Part shown: in pieces, positions 42,970 to 52,096 of the stretch
How the letters are laid out: every line of letters begins with the position of its first letter
Position numbering within the stretch: the first letter of the stretch is position 1
Source of the DNA: Symbiodinium natans
Lineage: Eukaryota > Sar > Dinophyceae > Suessiales > Symbiodiniaceae
Direction of reading: 5' to 3'
Assembly (NCBI GenBank): GCA_905221605.1
Contig: CAJNDS010002855.1
Span: 62,001 to 126,000 of the forward strand
DNA length: 64,000 nucleotides
Program-made: the position numbers and the translations under genes
The notes under the pieces: model-generated
What the model saw: the letters and a program-made list of their open reading frames with translations, nothing else
Databases searched by the model: none
What the model was told of the DNA's origin: nothing

Positions 42970-43030
42970 TTAAGGAGGGAACCCACGACGGGGGGTAGTA
43001 TAGAGGGGAGTCGTAGGGAAACCCATGAAA
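42970..43030. mobile_element. Dispersed element E, copy 2 (right arm only)
   Basis: GGGGGGTAGTATAGAGG and TAGGGAAACCCATGAA match the right end of E1. The left arm is missing. It is followed 20 bases later by an F fragment. Confidence 0.78.
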
Positions 43031-43047
43031 AGCCCTAGAACACTCTT

Positions 43048-43112
43048 ATCTAAGGGTAGTTTCACGGGCCCTGAATATGGTCCATTAAAGGGTTCTGATC
43101 ATAAGCGTTCCT
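43048..43112. mobile_element. Dispersed element F, fragment
   Basis: TCTAAGGGTAGTTTCACGGGC and ATATGGTCCATTAAAGGGTTC match the right arm of F1 read on the opposite strand, so this copy is inverted relative to F1. The other end is lost. Confidence 0.72.
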
Positions 43113-43389
43113 TAACACTATTTCCCCTCCAAGCCCATTACCCTAGAACCCTATAAGCCCACTGCCCTAAACCCTATACCCTAAAAACTATACCCCATAT
43201 CCCTAAACCTTATACCTAAAACCCTAAAACCCTCACACCCTAAAAACCCTAAATGCGGTTCCTGGATCACACCTGTGAGCGGAAGAAGCCACAGCAAACA
43301 ACACCGACGGCGGAGGAGCGGCGAGCAAGGAGGGCCAGGCCCCCAAATGCCCCCCCTAAAATGAGATCCGGGTATATAATAGGGTACAT

Positions 43390-43447
43390 AATAGGGTTTA
43401 GGGTTTAGGGTTTGGGGTTTAGGGTTTAGGGTTTAGGGTTTAGGGTT
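43390..43447 (+). repeat. TTTAGGG tract
   Basis: Eight units, one TTTGGGG. Segment J1 begins at its right edge. Confidence 0.92.
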
Positions 43448-43497
43448 TTCTGATTCCCCTGGTGTTTCTTAACCCGATTATGAGCCGTGGTTTAGGG
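43446..43497 (+). repeat. Duplicated segment J, copy 1
   Basis: TTCTGATTCCCCTGGTGTTT, CTTAACCCGATTATGAGCC and GTGGTTTAGGG recur at 45477 with three differences. It is bounded on both sides by telomere-type units here and at the other site. Confidence 0.9.
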
Positions 43498-43513
43498 TTT
43501 GGGGTTTAGGGTT

Positions 43514-43649
43514 CTTGGCTGCACTTAGGAGGGTAGCTATAAATTAAGTTTTTAGCTGCCTTATGAAGAAACCCAATAAACCCAAAAAGGCTAAAGATCT
43601 AAAGTTATAGCAAAGTTCCACAAAGTTTAACTAAGGAGGAGTATGTTTA
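43514..43649 (+). mobile_element. Dispersed element A, copy 3
   Basis: 136 bases from CTTGGCTGCACTTAGGAGGG to TAACTAAGGAGGAGTATG. It shares the extended right part with A1 only. Its left end joins a TTTAGGG tract directly, so no flanking duplication can be read. Confidence 0.9.
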
Positions 43650-43853
43650 CATGTTGGGCGGCGGGGGGTGGTGAAGCAAAAGGCAGTGGGTTCAGGGTTT
43701 AGGATTTCGGGTTTGCACTCCCCCCCCCCCCCCCCACAAAGTGAATGCTTTGAAACTCCCTGCGAACCAAAGCTATACATGTGGTTTGGGTTTTAGGGGT
43801 TTCGGCTTTGGGGTCATTGAGACCCAATTACAACCCGAAAGGACTTGAGGGCG
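43650..43853. other. Spacer with poly-C run
   Basis: A C run lies at 43719-43735. No gene recognised. Confidence 0.45.
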
Positions 43854-44014
43854 TACTTGGAGGTTCATGGGTACTTAAGCACCCCCCAAGTTGTAAGTCG
43901 ACTTATAACCTACTTGGGGACCCTAAACCCTAAACCCTAAACCCTAAACCCTAAACCCTAAACCCGGGCTTATAAGTACAGTTCGAGTTGGGAGTATCAG
44001 TACCCTGAACCTCC
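43854..44014. mobile_element. Dispersed element B, copy 7, interrupted by a CCCTAAA tract
   Basis: Left terminus TACTTGGAGGTTCATGGGTA, then ACTTATAACCTACTTGGGGA, then 46 bases of CCCTAAA units (43921-43966), then GGGCTTATAAGTACAGTT and the right terminus CCCTGAACCTCC. In B4 the corresponding place reads GGGGACTTAGGGGGCTTATA, so about six bases are lost or absorbed at the insertion point. Confidence 0.9.
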
Positions 44015-44058
44015 TGGCCTTGGTAGCCCAGATTAGCCCAGTAACCATCGTATAACAA

Positions 44059-44137
44059 GGGGGTTTAGGGTTTAGGGTTTAGGGTTTAGGGTTTAGGGTT
44101 TAGGGGTTAGGGGTTAGGGGTTAGGGTTTAGGGGGTT
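44059..44137 (+). repeat. TTTAGGG tract
   Basis: Six units followed by three TTAGGGG units. Confidence 0.92.
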
Positions 44138-44310
44138 GGTTACTTTAGAACCGAAAAGCGTGTAGAAAGGCACAGGTTTCAGGGTTTAGGCTATAAAGCC
44201 CTAAACCCTAAACCCTAAACCCTATAGACCTCGAGAGGGGGTTCATGCATTCCCCTTGCTGCCGATCTGCCGGACCTCTTGGGCGTACAGCCCGCGATGT
44301 GACTGCTGAA
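44138..44310. other. Spacer
   Basis: A short C-rich tract lies at 44196-44226. Nothing else recognised. Confidence 0.45.
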
Positions 44311-44520
44311 GTTATAGGGTCCTTAAGGGCGGGGGGAGTACTTGAGAACCCTAAACCCTAAACCCTAAACCCCAAACCCTAGGGAAGCTTAGGGAAGCTG
44401 TAGGGAGCCTTAGGGAGTACTATAGGGAACCTAGGGGTTACCCTAAACCCTAGATCCTGACACCTAAGCCCTAAACCCTAAACCCTAAACCCTAAACCCC
44501 CTCCCTTAAGGACCCTATAA
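44311..44520. mobile_element. Dispersed element L, copy 1, carrying two CCCTAAA inserts
   Basis: The ends GTTATAGGGTCCTTAAGGGC and, read inversely, TTATAGGGTCCTTAAGGGAG form an inverted repeat of about 24 bases. Inside, the core GGAAGCTTAGGGAAGCTGTA to AACCTAGGGGTTACC (44383-44440) is bounded on both sides by CCCTAAA tracts (about 44347-44381 and 44440-44498). Element L2 at 53.2 kb has the same core without those tracts. Confidence 0.85.
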
Positions 44521-45133
44521 ATGAAGGGAACCTACATCGAAGTTGATCCTTCGACGCTGCTTTGCCACTTCACGAGCTCCATCTCCTGCTCTATAGGGTT
44601 TAGGGTGTATACGGATAAGGGTTTGGGGTTTAGGGTTTAGGGATATCACCCTAAATCATGCACCCTAACACCCTAAAAGTTTGATAGCGGGTCTGTCTTG
44701 GGGGCTTTGCTGAACCCCCTGCAAAAAAACACCTTTGCAAGAAAAACCTCCCGAAAAGCTCCCTACACCCTAAACCTGAACACCCTAAACCCTCAACACC
44801 CTTAACCCCTAAACCTGAAACCCCTGAAGCTCCCTAAAACCCCAAACCCCCAGGGCTTAAAGCCATCAGCCTGGTATCCTACAAACATCTAACGCCTAAA
44901 ACCGCTGATCCGCGTGGCTCAGGGTTTAGGGTTTGGGGTTGAGGGTTTAGGGTTTAGGGTTCTAAGGGTAGTTACATGGTCCCCTACTATAGGCCCTGAA
45001 AAGGGGACCCCTGCACACCCTGTAAAAACCTGAGAGCCCATATTCAGAACCTTTGGAGGATGTGAAAACCCTAGACTCAAAAGCCTAAACCCTCAACCCT
45101 AAACCCCCAAACCCTGAACCCTAACTACCCTGT
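44521..45133. other. Spacers and short tracts
   Basis: G-rich units lie at 44594-44640 and 44920-44960. C-rich degenerate units lie at 44765-44850 and 45064-45125. No gene recognised. Confidence 0.5.
44961..45063. mobile_element. Dispersed element F, copy 2 (right end missing)
   Basis: TCTAAGGGTAGTTACATGGTC, CTATAGGCCCTGAAAAGGGG, ACCCCTGCACACCC, CATATTCAGAACCTTT match F1. A TTTAGGG tract ends exactly where the left terminus begins. Confidence 0.85.
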
Positions 45134-45273
45134 TTAGGGTTTAAGGTTTAGGGTTTTAGGGTTTAGGGTTTTAGGGTTTAGGGTTTAGGGTTTTAGGGTT
45201 TAGGGTTTAGGGCTTTAGGGCTTCAGGGTTTAGGCGGTTTCGGGGGTTTCGGGGGGTTTAGGGTTTAGGGTTT
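45134..45273 (+). repeat. TTTAGGG/TTTTAGGG tract
   Basis: Heptamers alternate with octamers TTTTAGGG. TTTTAGGG is the telomere unit of some green algae, but here it is one variant among several. Confidence 0.92.
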
Positions 45274-45476
45274 AGGGACCAAAGCCGCTCAGCCCCTCAA
45301 GGGCCCTAACAAACCCGACAAAAACCGCCCGTCAGGGCAAGGAAGTGGCGTTGAAAAAAATTTTGGCGCTGTCAGCCCCCTGGATCAAAAAATCGCCTAC
45401 TGGCCGTGCCTCGCGCACATTGGTGGGCCCAGAAGCACCCCGGTTTAGGGCTTAGGGTATAGGGTTTAGGGCGACT

Positions 45477-45530
45477 TTTCTGATTCCCCTGGTTTTTCTT
45501 AAACCGATTATGAGCCGTGGTTTAGGGTTT
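45477..45530 (+). repeat. Duplicated segment J, copy 2
   Basis: Matches J1 at 43446 over about 50 bases, with G-to-T and C-to-A type differences. TTTAGGG units follow it directly, as in J1. Confidence 0.9.
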
Positions 45531-45713
45531 AGGGTTTAGGGGTAGCACTTCTGGGCTGGGAGCTGGATCCCCAAACAGTTGAGGCATGGCCACCAGGGGG
45601 CTGACGCTGCCGGAGCTCTTAAACTCGATCCCATGTGACGCCCTTGTGACGCCTGGGGGCGGCCATAACGCCTTGGGCAACTCACTCTCCGTTGGGAAGC
45701 GTTCTCTGAGAGT
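45531..45713. other. Spacer
   Basis: Ordinary GC-rich sequence, no gene recognised. Confidence 0.4.
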
Positions 45714-45824
45714 AGGGTTTAGGGTTTAGGGTTTAGGGTTTAGGGTTTAGGGTTTAGGGTTTAGGGCTTAGGGTTTAGGGTTTAGGGTTTAGGGCTTAGG
45801 GTTTAGGGTTTAGGGTTTAGGGTT
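45714..45824 (+). repeat. TTTAGGG tract, 16 units
   Basis: Two CTTAGGG units spaced five units apart within otherwise perfect repeat suggest internal duplication of a four- to five-unit block. Confidence 0.94.
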
Positions 45825-46364
45825 GCGAAGCGCAATAAGCAGGAAGTCGAGAACAGTTTCTGAGGGGGGTGGGGGTTCTACAAACAGCTCTAAACACACA
45901 CTTCCAGCGGAAGCTTCGGGTGGTTTCGGGTTTCGGACTGAATGGTCTGGGGATCAGGGGTAGGGGCTTTAAACCCTAAACCCTAAACTCTAGTATGGTG
46001 TAGGGCGTCGCTGAAGCCTCAGTCCTAGCCCACCCTTGAGCCACGTCCGGCAGGAGAGGCTTCGTTGCCCGAGATCATCTACACATCGGCATGTCGTTCT
46101 CAATCAGGGTCCCCCGAATTCTTACGGACTTAACATCAGAGGGCTTAGGATTTAGGGTTCCCTGTCTCAACAAAGCCCTAAGCCGTAAACTCCGTAAATC
46201 CAAGAAGGGAACTCCAAGTCAGAACGAGATAGCTAGACACGCTCTCTCTCTTTCTCTGTTTTGCCTCACTGCAGGGGCAAGGAAGGCATGGACTTCGTCC
46301 GACGCAAGGAAGAAGCCCCGTAGTCCTTGAACAGGTTTTATTTGGGGTTTACAAGGCTTCCGGA
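45825..46364. other. Spacer with unknown 79-codon frame
   Basis: The + frame 46091-46330 is Ser/Leu/Lys/Arg-rich with no recognisable motif. Only small telomere-like bits interrupt this stretch. Confidence 0.3.
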
Positions 46365-46448
46365 GCCCCAAGCCCTAAGCCCTAAGCCCTAAACCCTAAA
46401 CCCTAAACCCTAAACCCTAAACCCTAAACCCTAAGCCCTAAGCCCTAA
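46365..46448 (-). repeat. CCCTAAG/CCCTAAA tract
   Basis: CCCTAAG units at both ends and CCCTAAA in the middle. Confidence 0.92.
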
Positions 46449-47484
46449 AAACAAAATCCCTACATTGACATTTGACACCACTTGGAGCCCAATTATGGGA
46501 TGAGCTCGGGGATACCTTTAACAAAGTCTAAGCGCTATACCCTGAGCCCTAAACCGCAGCTTTGAAAGCAGCTTTGAAATTGAGGTTTAGGATTTAGGAA
46601 TCAGGTTTTAGGGTTCGGGGGGGTTGCGGAATGTGGGGTGTAGAGGTTTTCAAGGGGGAAGGGTTTGGTTTAGGGACGTATGTCGACGCAACTTGGGTAT
46701 TCGTTGTAAACCCTAAACCGGAAACGCTTAGGGGTTGCAGGGTGCAGAAATTGTGGGTTGTGTGCGCCTGTGTGTGTTTAGGGCTGGAGGTATATGGATT
46801 ATGGCGCTTCGGGATGCGGTTTAGGGCCGAGGGGTTATAGGGTTTAGGGTTTCGGGTTTTGAGGGGCTGTTGGTTTAAGAGTCCATGGGGGATCCTAAGC
46901 CCTAAACCGTAAACCCTAAACCCGGGTCCAGGTTTTTTTGGGGCATCTGTCTTCGTGCTTGATCTCCCTATACAGCCCACCAACAAATTGCGGACGCTGT
47001 CTGGTCTCTGTTGTCGAGTGTCCTTTAATTAATAAATCCTAAGCCCTTATAGTTTAATTCAAAAAACCCTCAGACCTTATAGTTGAATTACGATTTAGGG
47101 TCAATTAGGTACTGAAAAATATTCTGGTCTCACGCTTAAGGTTTAGGGTTTAGGGGCTGAGGGTTACACAACAACCACAGATCGTGGAGGTCAGGCGCTT
47201 GTGCGAACTTGGGGAGATAGAGGTGGAGGGCTCATGGTAACCCGATAATACCTGTGAAAACGAACCCTGGAACTTAAGTTTCGCTACACAAAACTAGAAG
47301 ACTAGTTGCTGTTTTTAGTTTTTAGTTTTGGGTTTAGGGCTTAGGTTGCCGGTTGTTTTTGCCGATGTCCGTGGCCGAGGGGCATACTCATCATCCTGGA
47401 CGTCGATGAAAGTGTTTTTTACGCGTACCTGCCCGCGTCATAGCAACCCCCTCGCTCCTGCTCAAGAAGCCCTAAACCTCAGGG
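46449..47484. other. Spacers with degenerate G-rich units
   Basis: G-rich degenerate units lie at 46580-46680 and 46815-46860. A 130-codon minus-strand frame (46594-46986) is built largely from translated degenerate repeat and is not a likely gene. The stretch 46990-47330 includes AT-richer sequence with two ...CCTTATAGTT.AATT motifs near 47046 and 47075. Confidence 0.45.
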
Positions 47485-47600
47485 TTTAGGGTTTTAGGGG
47501 TTTAGGGGTTTAGGGGTTTAGGGGTTTAGGGTTTAGGGGTTAGGGTTTAGGGTTTAGGGTTTAGGGGTTTAGGGTTTAGGGTTTAGGGCTAGGGTTTGGG
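47485..47600 (+). repeat. TTTAGGGG/TTTAGGG tract
   Basis: Octamers at the left pass into heptamers at the right. Confidence 0.92.
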
Positions 47601-47713
47601 GTCCCTGGAAAGCCCCTGAGGCTCGGCAGGCCTGCGCAGCCACTGGGAGGTTGGGCATCCCAAGTGTGCCAAACGCCCAAGCGACTCTAGTCAACTGTCT
47701 TGGGCGTCACGAA

Positions 47714-47945
47714 GGTTTAGGGTTTAGGGTTTAGGGTTTAGGGTTTAGGGTTTGGGCTTTAGGGTTTAGGGCTTAGGGTTTAGGGTTTGGGGTTGAGGGT
47801 TTAGGGTTTGGGGTTTAGGGTTTAGGGCTTAGGGTTTAGGGTTTAGGGTTTAGGGTTTGGGGTTTAGGGTTTAGGGTTTAGGGTTTAGGGTTTGGGGTTG
47901 AGGGTTTAGGGTTTGGGGTTTAGGGTTTAGGGCTTAGGGTTTAGG
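47714..47945 (+). repeat. TTTAGGG tract with an internal higher-order duplication
   Basis: About 33 units. The block TTTGGGG-TTGAGGG-TTTAGGG-TTTGGGG-TTTAGGG-TTTAGGG-CTTAGGG occurs near 47782-47835 and again near 47892-47940, so a stretch of about 110 bases was duplicated. Confidence 0.92.
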
Positions 47946-48041
47946 CACCCCTGAACACTGAATCCGCAGAATCGCCAGCCTCCAACCCGGAAACGTGTGG
48001 GAGCTCGCGTGTGCCCTGGCAGATGCAGCTGCTCGCAAGCG

Positions 48042-48180
48042 AGTTTAGGGTTTAGGGTTTAGGGTTTAGGGCTTAGGGCTTGGGGTTTAGGGTTTAGGGT
48101 TAGGGTTTAGGGCTTAGGGTTTAGGGTTTAGGATTTCGGGTTTAGGGCTTAGAGTTTAGGGCTCAGGGTTTAGGGGCTTA
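48042..48180 (+). repeat. TTTAGGG/CTTAGGG tract
   Basis: Mixed units with decreasing purity to the right. Confidence 0.88.
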
Positions 48181-48671
48181 GTTGCTGCTGCTTTTTGAAC
48201 TTGTTCCGAGGCGGTTCCGTGTCTAGGTTCCTTAGGCTGTTGGGGCCTGGGCTCAAAAGGGCTCAAAAAGGGCTCAAAACGCTTAGTTGTCCAGTAACCT
48301 GGGGGAATTAAAGGTTAACCTTTGGGATTCTAAGGGGTTTTTAGTACCCCAAAAAGGTTAAAGGTTACGGACTCAACTACTTGGAAGGGTACAGGGTTCA
48401 GGGTTCAGCGTTCAGGGTTTAGGGTTCAATTAGGGTTCATAGGGCTCACTCGGGTTGATTGAGGTCTTGCGTCAAGGCCCTGAAGGTATCAGGGGCTTCA
48501 GGGCTTGCAGGGTTCCTGCGAGTTTTTACAGGGTTTTGGGTTCGGGGGGGTTTTCTGGGCTAGCTGCCATGTATACCACCGAAATCCTCAAACTCCGAGG
48601 TTATGAAATCCTAGAAGCCTTACAAACCCCACAGCCCTAAACCCCGAAGGCCCTGAAGAAACCCTAAGGCC
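48181..48671. other. Spacer with small direct repeats
   Basis: GGGCTCAAAA occurs three times near 48250-48280. Nearby AAAGGTTAACCTTT is a short palindrome. No gene recognised. Confidence 0.45.
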
Positions 48672-48740
48672 TAACCCTAAACCCTAAACCCTAAACCCTA
48701 AACCCTAAGCCCTACGCCCTAAGCCCTAAGCCCTATAGCC
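48672..48740 (-). repeat. CCCTAAA/CCCTAAG tract
   Basis: Heptamers to about 48705, then CCCTAAG and CCCTACG units. Confidence 0.9.
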
Positions 48741-48794
48741 TCTACGCCCCCATACAGTTTTGACGCAACCTTCCAAACACCGCAATGCCCATAC

Positions 48795-48886
48795 CTTGCC
48801 TGCACTTAGGAGGGTAGCTAAAAATTAAGAAACCCAATGAACCCAAAAAGGCTAAAGATCTAAAGTTATAGTAAAGTACCACAAAG
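48795..48886 (+). mobile_element. Dispersed element A, copy 4 (internal deletion)
   Basis: CTTGCCTGCACTTAGGAGGG, AAAATTAAGAAACCCAATGA and AAAAAGGCTAAAGATCTAAA to ACCACAAAG. About 20 bases (TTTTTAGCTGCCTTAT part) are missing, a different deletion from A2. Confidence 0.88.
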
Positions 48887-48958
48887 ATACAGTACAACCT
48901 GGCAAGCCGATCCGCAACACCCATGGAAGAACCTTCGAAAACCCCCTAAGCCCTGATC

Positions 48959-49033
48959 CTTAGGGTTTAGGGTTTAGGGTTTAGGGTTTAGGGTTTAGGG
49001 TTTAGGGTTTAGGGTTTAGGGTTTAGGGTTTAG
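48959..49033 (+). repeat. TTTAGGG tract, 10 perfect units
   Basis: Sharp edges on both sides. Confidence 0.95.
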
Positions 49034-49409
49034 GCCTAAACCGTGAAATCCGCAACTGACCTCCGTGACTGCGCGGGTAAAGGCCGCATCTGGCAGTGAG
49101 ATCTCGTCCGAGCTCGAACGGCTAAAGACAGCCTCGTTTGGGGTTCAGGGTCTGGGGTTTGGGACTTGGGGTTTGGGGTTTGGGGTTTGGGGTTTGGGGT
49201 TTAGGGTTTAGGTTGAGGGGGCTTAGGGTTGAGTGTGTAGGGCAAAGCTTAGGCTTCCGGTTTCGGGTTGAGGGTTGGTTCCGGGGCGCCGTGTGGCCTT
49301 TACCTTGCTAGTCCAGAACCTGCTCGGTAAGGTTTCCGTAAACTGACAAATCCTTGCTATGATGCAAAAAGCCAAGTTCTACGAGGTGAAGAGAAGGTGG
49401 ACTCTTCAA
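49034..49409. other. Spacers around a TTTGGGG tract
   Basis: TTTGGGG units lie at 49150-49205. The rest is ordinary sequence, no gene recognised. Confidence 0.5.
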
Positions 49410-49605
49410 CCTAAACCCTAAACCCTAAACCCTGAACCCCGAACCCTAAACCCTGAACCCTGAACCCTCAACCCTGAGCCCTAACCCCTGAACCCTGACC
49501 CTAAACCCTAAGCCCTGAACCCTGAACCCTAAACCCTAATCCCTAAACCTTAAGCCTTAAACCCTGACCCCTCAACCCCTAAAACCCTGAACCCTAAACC
49601 TCTGT
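49410..49605 (-). repeat. Mixed CCCTAAA/CCCTGAA/CCCTCAA tract
   Basis: About 27 units of several kinds with no single dominant variant, probably an old tract. Confidence 0.9.
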
Positions 49606-49639
49606 AGGGTTTCGACTGGGAGCTGCGAGTTCCCCAAGT

Positions 49640-49745
49640 ACCCCCCCCCCCCCCCCCCCCCCAAATTAGGCTTGGGGTTTAGGGTTTAGGGTTTAGGGCT
49701 AGGGTTTAGGGCTAGGGTTTAGGGCTAGGGTTTAGGGCTTTAGGG
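49640..49745. repeat. Poly-C run and TTTAGGG/GCTAGGG tract
   Basis: A C run at 49641-49662 and then G-rich units in which TTTAGGG and GCTAGGG alternate as a two-unit block repeated three times. Confidence 0.9.
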
Positions 49746-50113
49746 ACTTCAACCCATGCTCCACAAATATCCTCAACCTTGCCAAGATGATCGCCGCTAG
49801 CTCGTAGATCCCTGTACCCCAAACGAGGCCTCAGCCCCCCCAAAATCTCACCAAGGCCGTATCTGAGCTCTGTGTTTTTGTTGATGCGCCCCTAAAACCC
49901 TAAACCCTAAACCCTACACCCTAAACCCTATAAACCCTTAAATTTGACGCCACTTGGAGGCCAATGAAAGGATGACTTCGGGGACACCCTCAGAAAGTCT
50001 ACGCCCTTGTGTCCCGAGATGCAGAAGCAGACTCCACCCCTTCACAAGTCGTCCTCAGATGTGGGGTTGAGGGTTTAGTTGAGGGTTTAGGGTTGAGGGT
50101 TTAGGGTTTAGGG
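49746..50113. other. Spacer with short tracts
   Basis: C-rich units lie at 49891-49940 and G-rich units at 50060-50113. No gene recognised. Confidence 0.45.
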
Positions 50114-50220
50114 TTGGGATGTTCCCCCTTGCACTAACAGTCCTTAATAGGGATTGTAGTACCCTTTATTCTAATCCCGAGTAAGGACTGTTAGTATAAG
50201 GGGGAACATCTCATCCCAAG
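50114..50220. mobile_element. Dispersed element D, copy 3, MITE-like
   Basis: About 107 bases: TTGGGATGTTCCCCCTTGCA and CTAACAGTCCTTA at the left, with the near complement TAAGGACTGTTAGTATAAGG and GGGAACATCTCATCCCAA at the right. A TTTAGGG tract abuts the left end, as at D1. Confidence 0.92.
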
Positions 50221-50667
50221 TTTAAGGTTTTTTCAACCTTTCTGAGCTTTGAGGCTTACGAGTGTACGTGCTTGGTGGCTCAGGGGTCCAGAATCGGGTA
50301 ATTGGATGGTTGCCTTTGGGGCTCAGCCTTTGTCAGTTTAGAACACGTACCTCGTCTGGAGGGGTGAGGGGGGTGCGGGGGGGGGGGGGGGGGCGGGTGG
50401 GAGGAGGGGTGTTGGCAAGTTTGCTGGTTTCAGGGTTGCACGTGCATATCTCTGTTCAGATTGGATTTAGATGGCTTGAGCCCGGATTGACACCCTAAGC
50501 AAACACCAAAACAGGAAAACAACACACAAAAGGGGCCGGCTCGAGAAAACCCAAAGTAAAGCCTGAACGCCCCCAAAGCCCAACCCCCAAAGCCCCAAAA
50601 GCCCCCAAGGCCCTAAACCTAAAAAACCCTAAAACCTGAAAGCCAAGAGCCAAGCCTCAAATCCTTG
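50221..50667. other. Spacer with G-rich run
   Basis: A G run lies at 50379-50393 within a 78-codon Gly/Val-rich frame (50262-50498) that I do not regard as a gene. C-rich degenerate bits lie at 50575-50640. Confidence 0.4.
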
Positions 50668-51010
50668 TATATATAAATAAATAAATAAATAAATATATAT
50701 ATATATATATAAGCTCCTGAGTTGAGGGTTCATACTAGGAAGGTTTAGGGATTCGGGGTTTGGGAACAGCTAGCACCCTGCGGCCCCGCGTCTGACGGCT
50801 GAAAGGCATGCGACCATCAAGCTCGGCGGCCTATCGGAGAGTCTGAAAAAACACAACACGCCTAACAAAAGGCTTTGCATGTAAGTGAGCACGCAATGAA
50901 GGTTTATCTAAGTATATGTATATATATATATATAAGCAGAAGTAGATTATATATATATATGTATATATATATATAAATATATATCTAAGTATATGTATAT
51001 ATATATAAGC
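50668..51010. repeat. AT microsatellite clusters with duplicated linker
   Basis: TA arrays at 50668-50710 (with AAAT units) and 50915-51006. The block ATCTAAGTATATGTATATAT ending in AAGCA.AAGTA occurs at about 50908 and 50985, showing segmental duplication inside the AT-rich zone. Confidence 0.9.
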
Positions 51011-51142
51011 ATAAGTACGCAGAGATCAGTTCCCCCCAAACAGTGTGCCAACACCAGGGGTTCATACGTTTCGGCGCCAGAGGGGGTCTTAGATTGATCT
51101 GCATGCGTCAATTACAAGAGAGCTCCGCAGGTTAGGTTCCGA

Positions 51143-51209
51143 GTTTAGGGTTTAGGGTTTAGGGTATAGGGTTTAGGGTTTAGGGTTTAGGGTTTAGGGT
51201 TTAGGGTTT
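51143..51209 (+). repeat. TTTAGGG tract
   Basis: Nine units, one TATAGGG. Confidence 0.93.
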
Positions 51210-51633
51210 ACCGAACCTTTGTAAAGATTGGTCTAGGGGTATGGGATAGGATTCTGGCTTCTCGGTTTTCGTGCTTTAGGGTACAGCTTTTGGCCTCATG
51301 AACGTCTATGGCGGGAACCTAAATCCTAAACCTATGTACGCTAAACCCTAAACCCTAAACCCTAAACCCTAGAAAACCCCAACAAAAAGCTGAGGATTGG
51401 GGTTTTTTTGGCCCCATGGGCTTGGCCCCGGCCTGCTTTCCTTTCGCGGGAGGCGATTGCGAGCCGGCCACCTTAGTGTTCAGGGTTTAGGGTTTAGGGT
51501 TTAAGGTGTAGGAGATTGCGAGCCAGCCACCTGGCAATGCAGCACGAGGTTCATGGCAGCGTGCTCCTGGGCCGTAGCTGAGGGTTTAGGGTTCAGGGTT
51601 CAGGGTTTAGGGTTTAGGGGTTAGGGGTTGGGG
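51210..51633. other. Spacers with short tracts, including one between duplicated flanks
   Basis: A C-rich tract lies at 51341-51372. At 51455-51532 a G-rich insert of about 40 bases lies between two copies of a 19-base flank (see findings). G-rich units recur at 51580-51635. Confidence 0.55.
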
Positions 51634-51758
51634 GTTAAACCCAATAAGAACTGTGCCGTATATCCCAATTATAGCCATATTAGGGCACTTAAGGGAAGTA
51701 CAAGTGGGTTATAAGTACAGTTATAATTGGTTAGGAAGTACCATAAACCTCCAAGTAT
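51634..51758. mobile_element. Dispersed element B, copy 8 by position
   Basis: AACCCAATAAGAACTGTGCCG, ATAGCCATATTAGGGCACTTA, AAGTGGGTTATAAGTACAGTT, ATAATTGGTTAGGAAGTACC and ATAAACCTCCAAG match the B interior and right terminus. The left terminal motif is replaced by telomere-type sequence. Confidence 0.82.
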
Positions 51759-51987
51759 AGGAATCTTGGATATCATATACGAACATGATGATGTGGGGGT
51801 GTCCGACAGTAGGGGTACCCTTTTTAGGGTACTTATTAAGGGGATGCTATTGCTATTCTATATGGGGTATAAAACGGGTACCTTTACTTTGGGAAATGCC
51901 CATATAACTAGGGAATATGCAGGGCTAATGATGGTGAATATTTTGGCTCCTGTGTTGCGCTGTATTTACTCCCGGTGCCTCTGGCAG
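51759..51987 (+). other. Spacer with open frame of uncertain meaning
   Basis: A + frame of 94 codons (51727-52011) starts inside element B and ends in translated CCCTAAA. Its middle has a hydrophobic patch, but no domain is recognised. Probably chance. Confidence 0.15.
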
Positions 51988-52096
51988 CTGCTACTAAACC
52001 CTAAACCCTAAACCCTAAACCGTAAACCCCAAACCCTAAACCCTAAACCCTAAACCCTAACCCTAAACCCTAAACCCTAAACCCTGAACCCTAAAT
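51988..52096 (-). repeat. CCCTAAA tract
   Basis: About 15 units, mostly perfect. Confidence 0.93.

Larger units (their letters stand above)
41601..43389. other. Spacer-rich segment with short tracts
   Basis: Tracts: G-rich at 41776-41803; C-rich at 42360-42390, 42613-42670, 42847-42900 and 43145-43250 (degenerate). TA microsatellite at 42812-42840. The stretches 41810-42110 and 42395-42610 are ordinary sequence without a recognisable gene. Confidence 0.5.

Noticed and set aside
45134-45273. TTTTAGGG units as evidence for a Chlamydomonas-like alga
   Set aside because: They are one local variant among many; the dominant and purest tracts are TTTAGGG.
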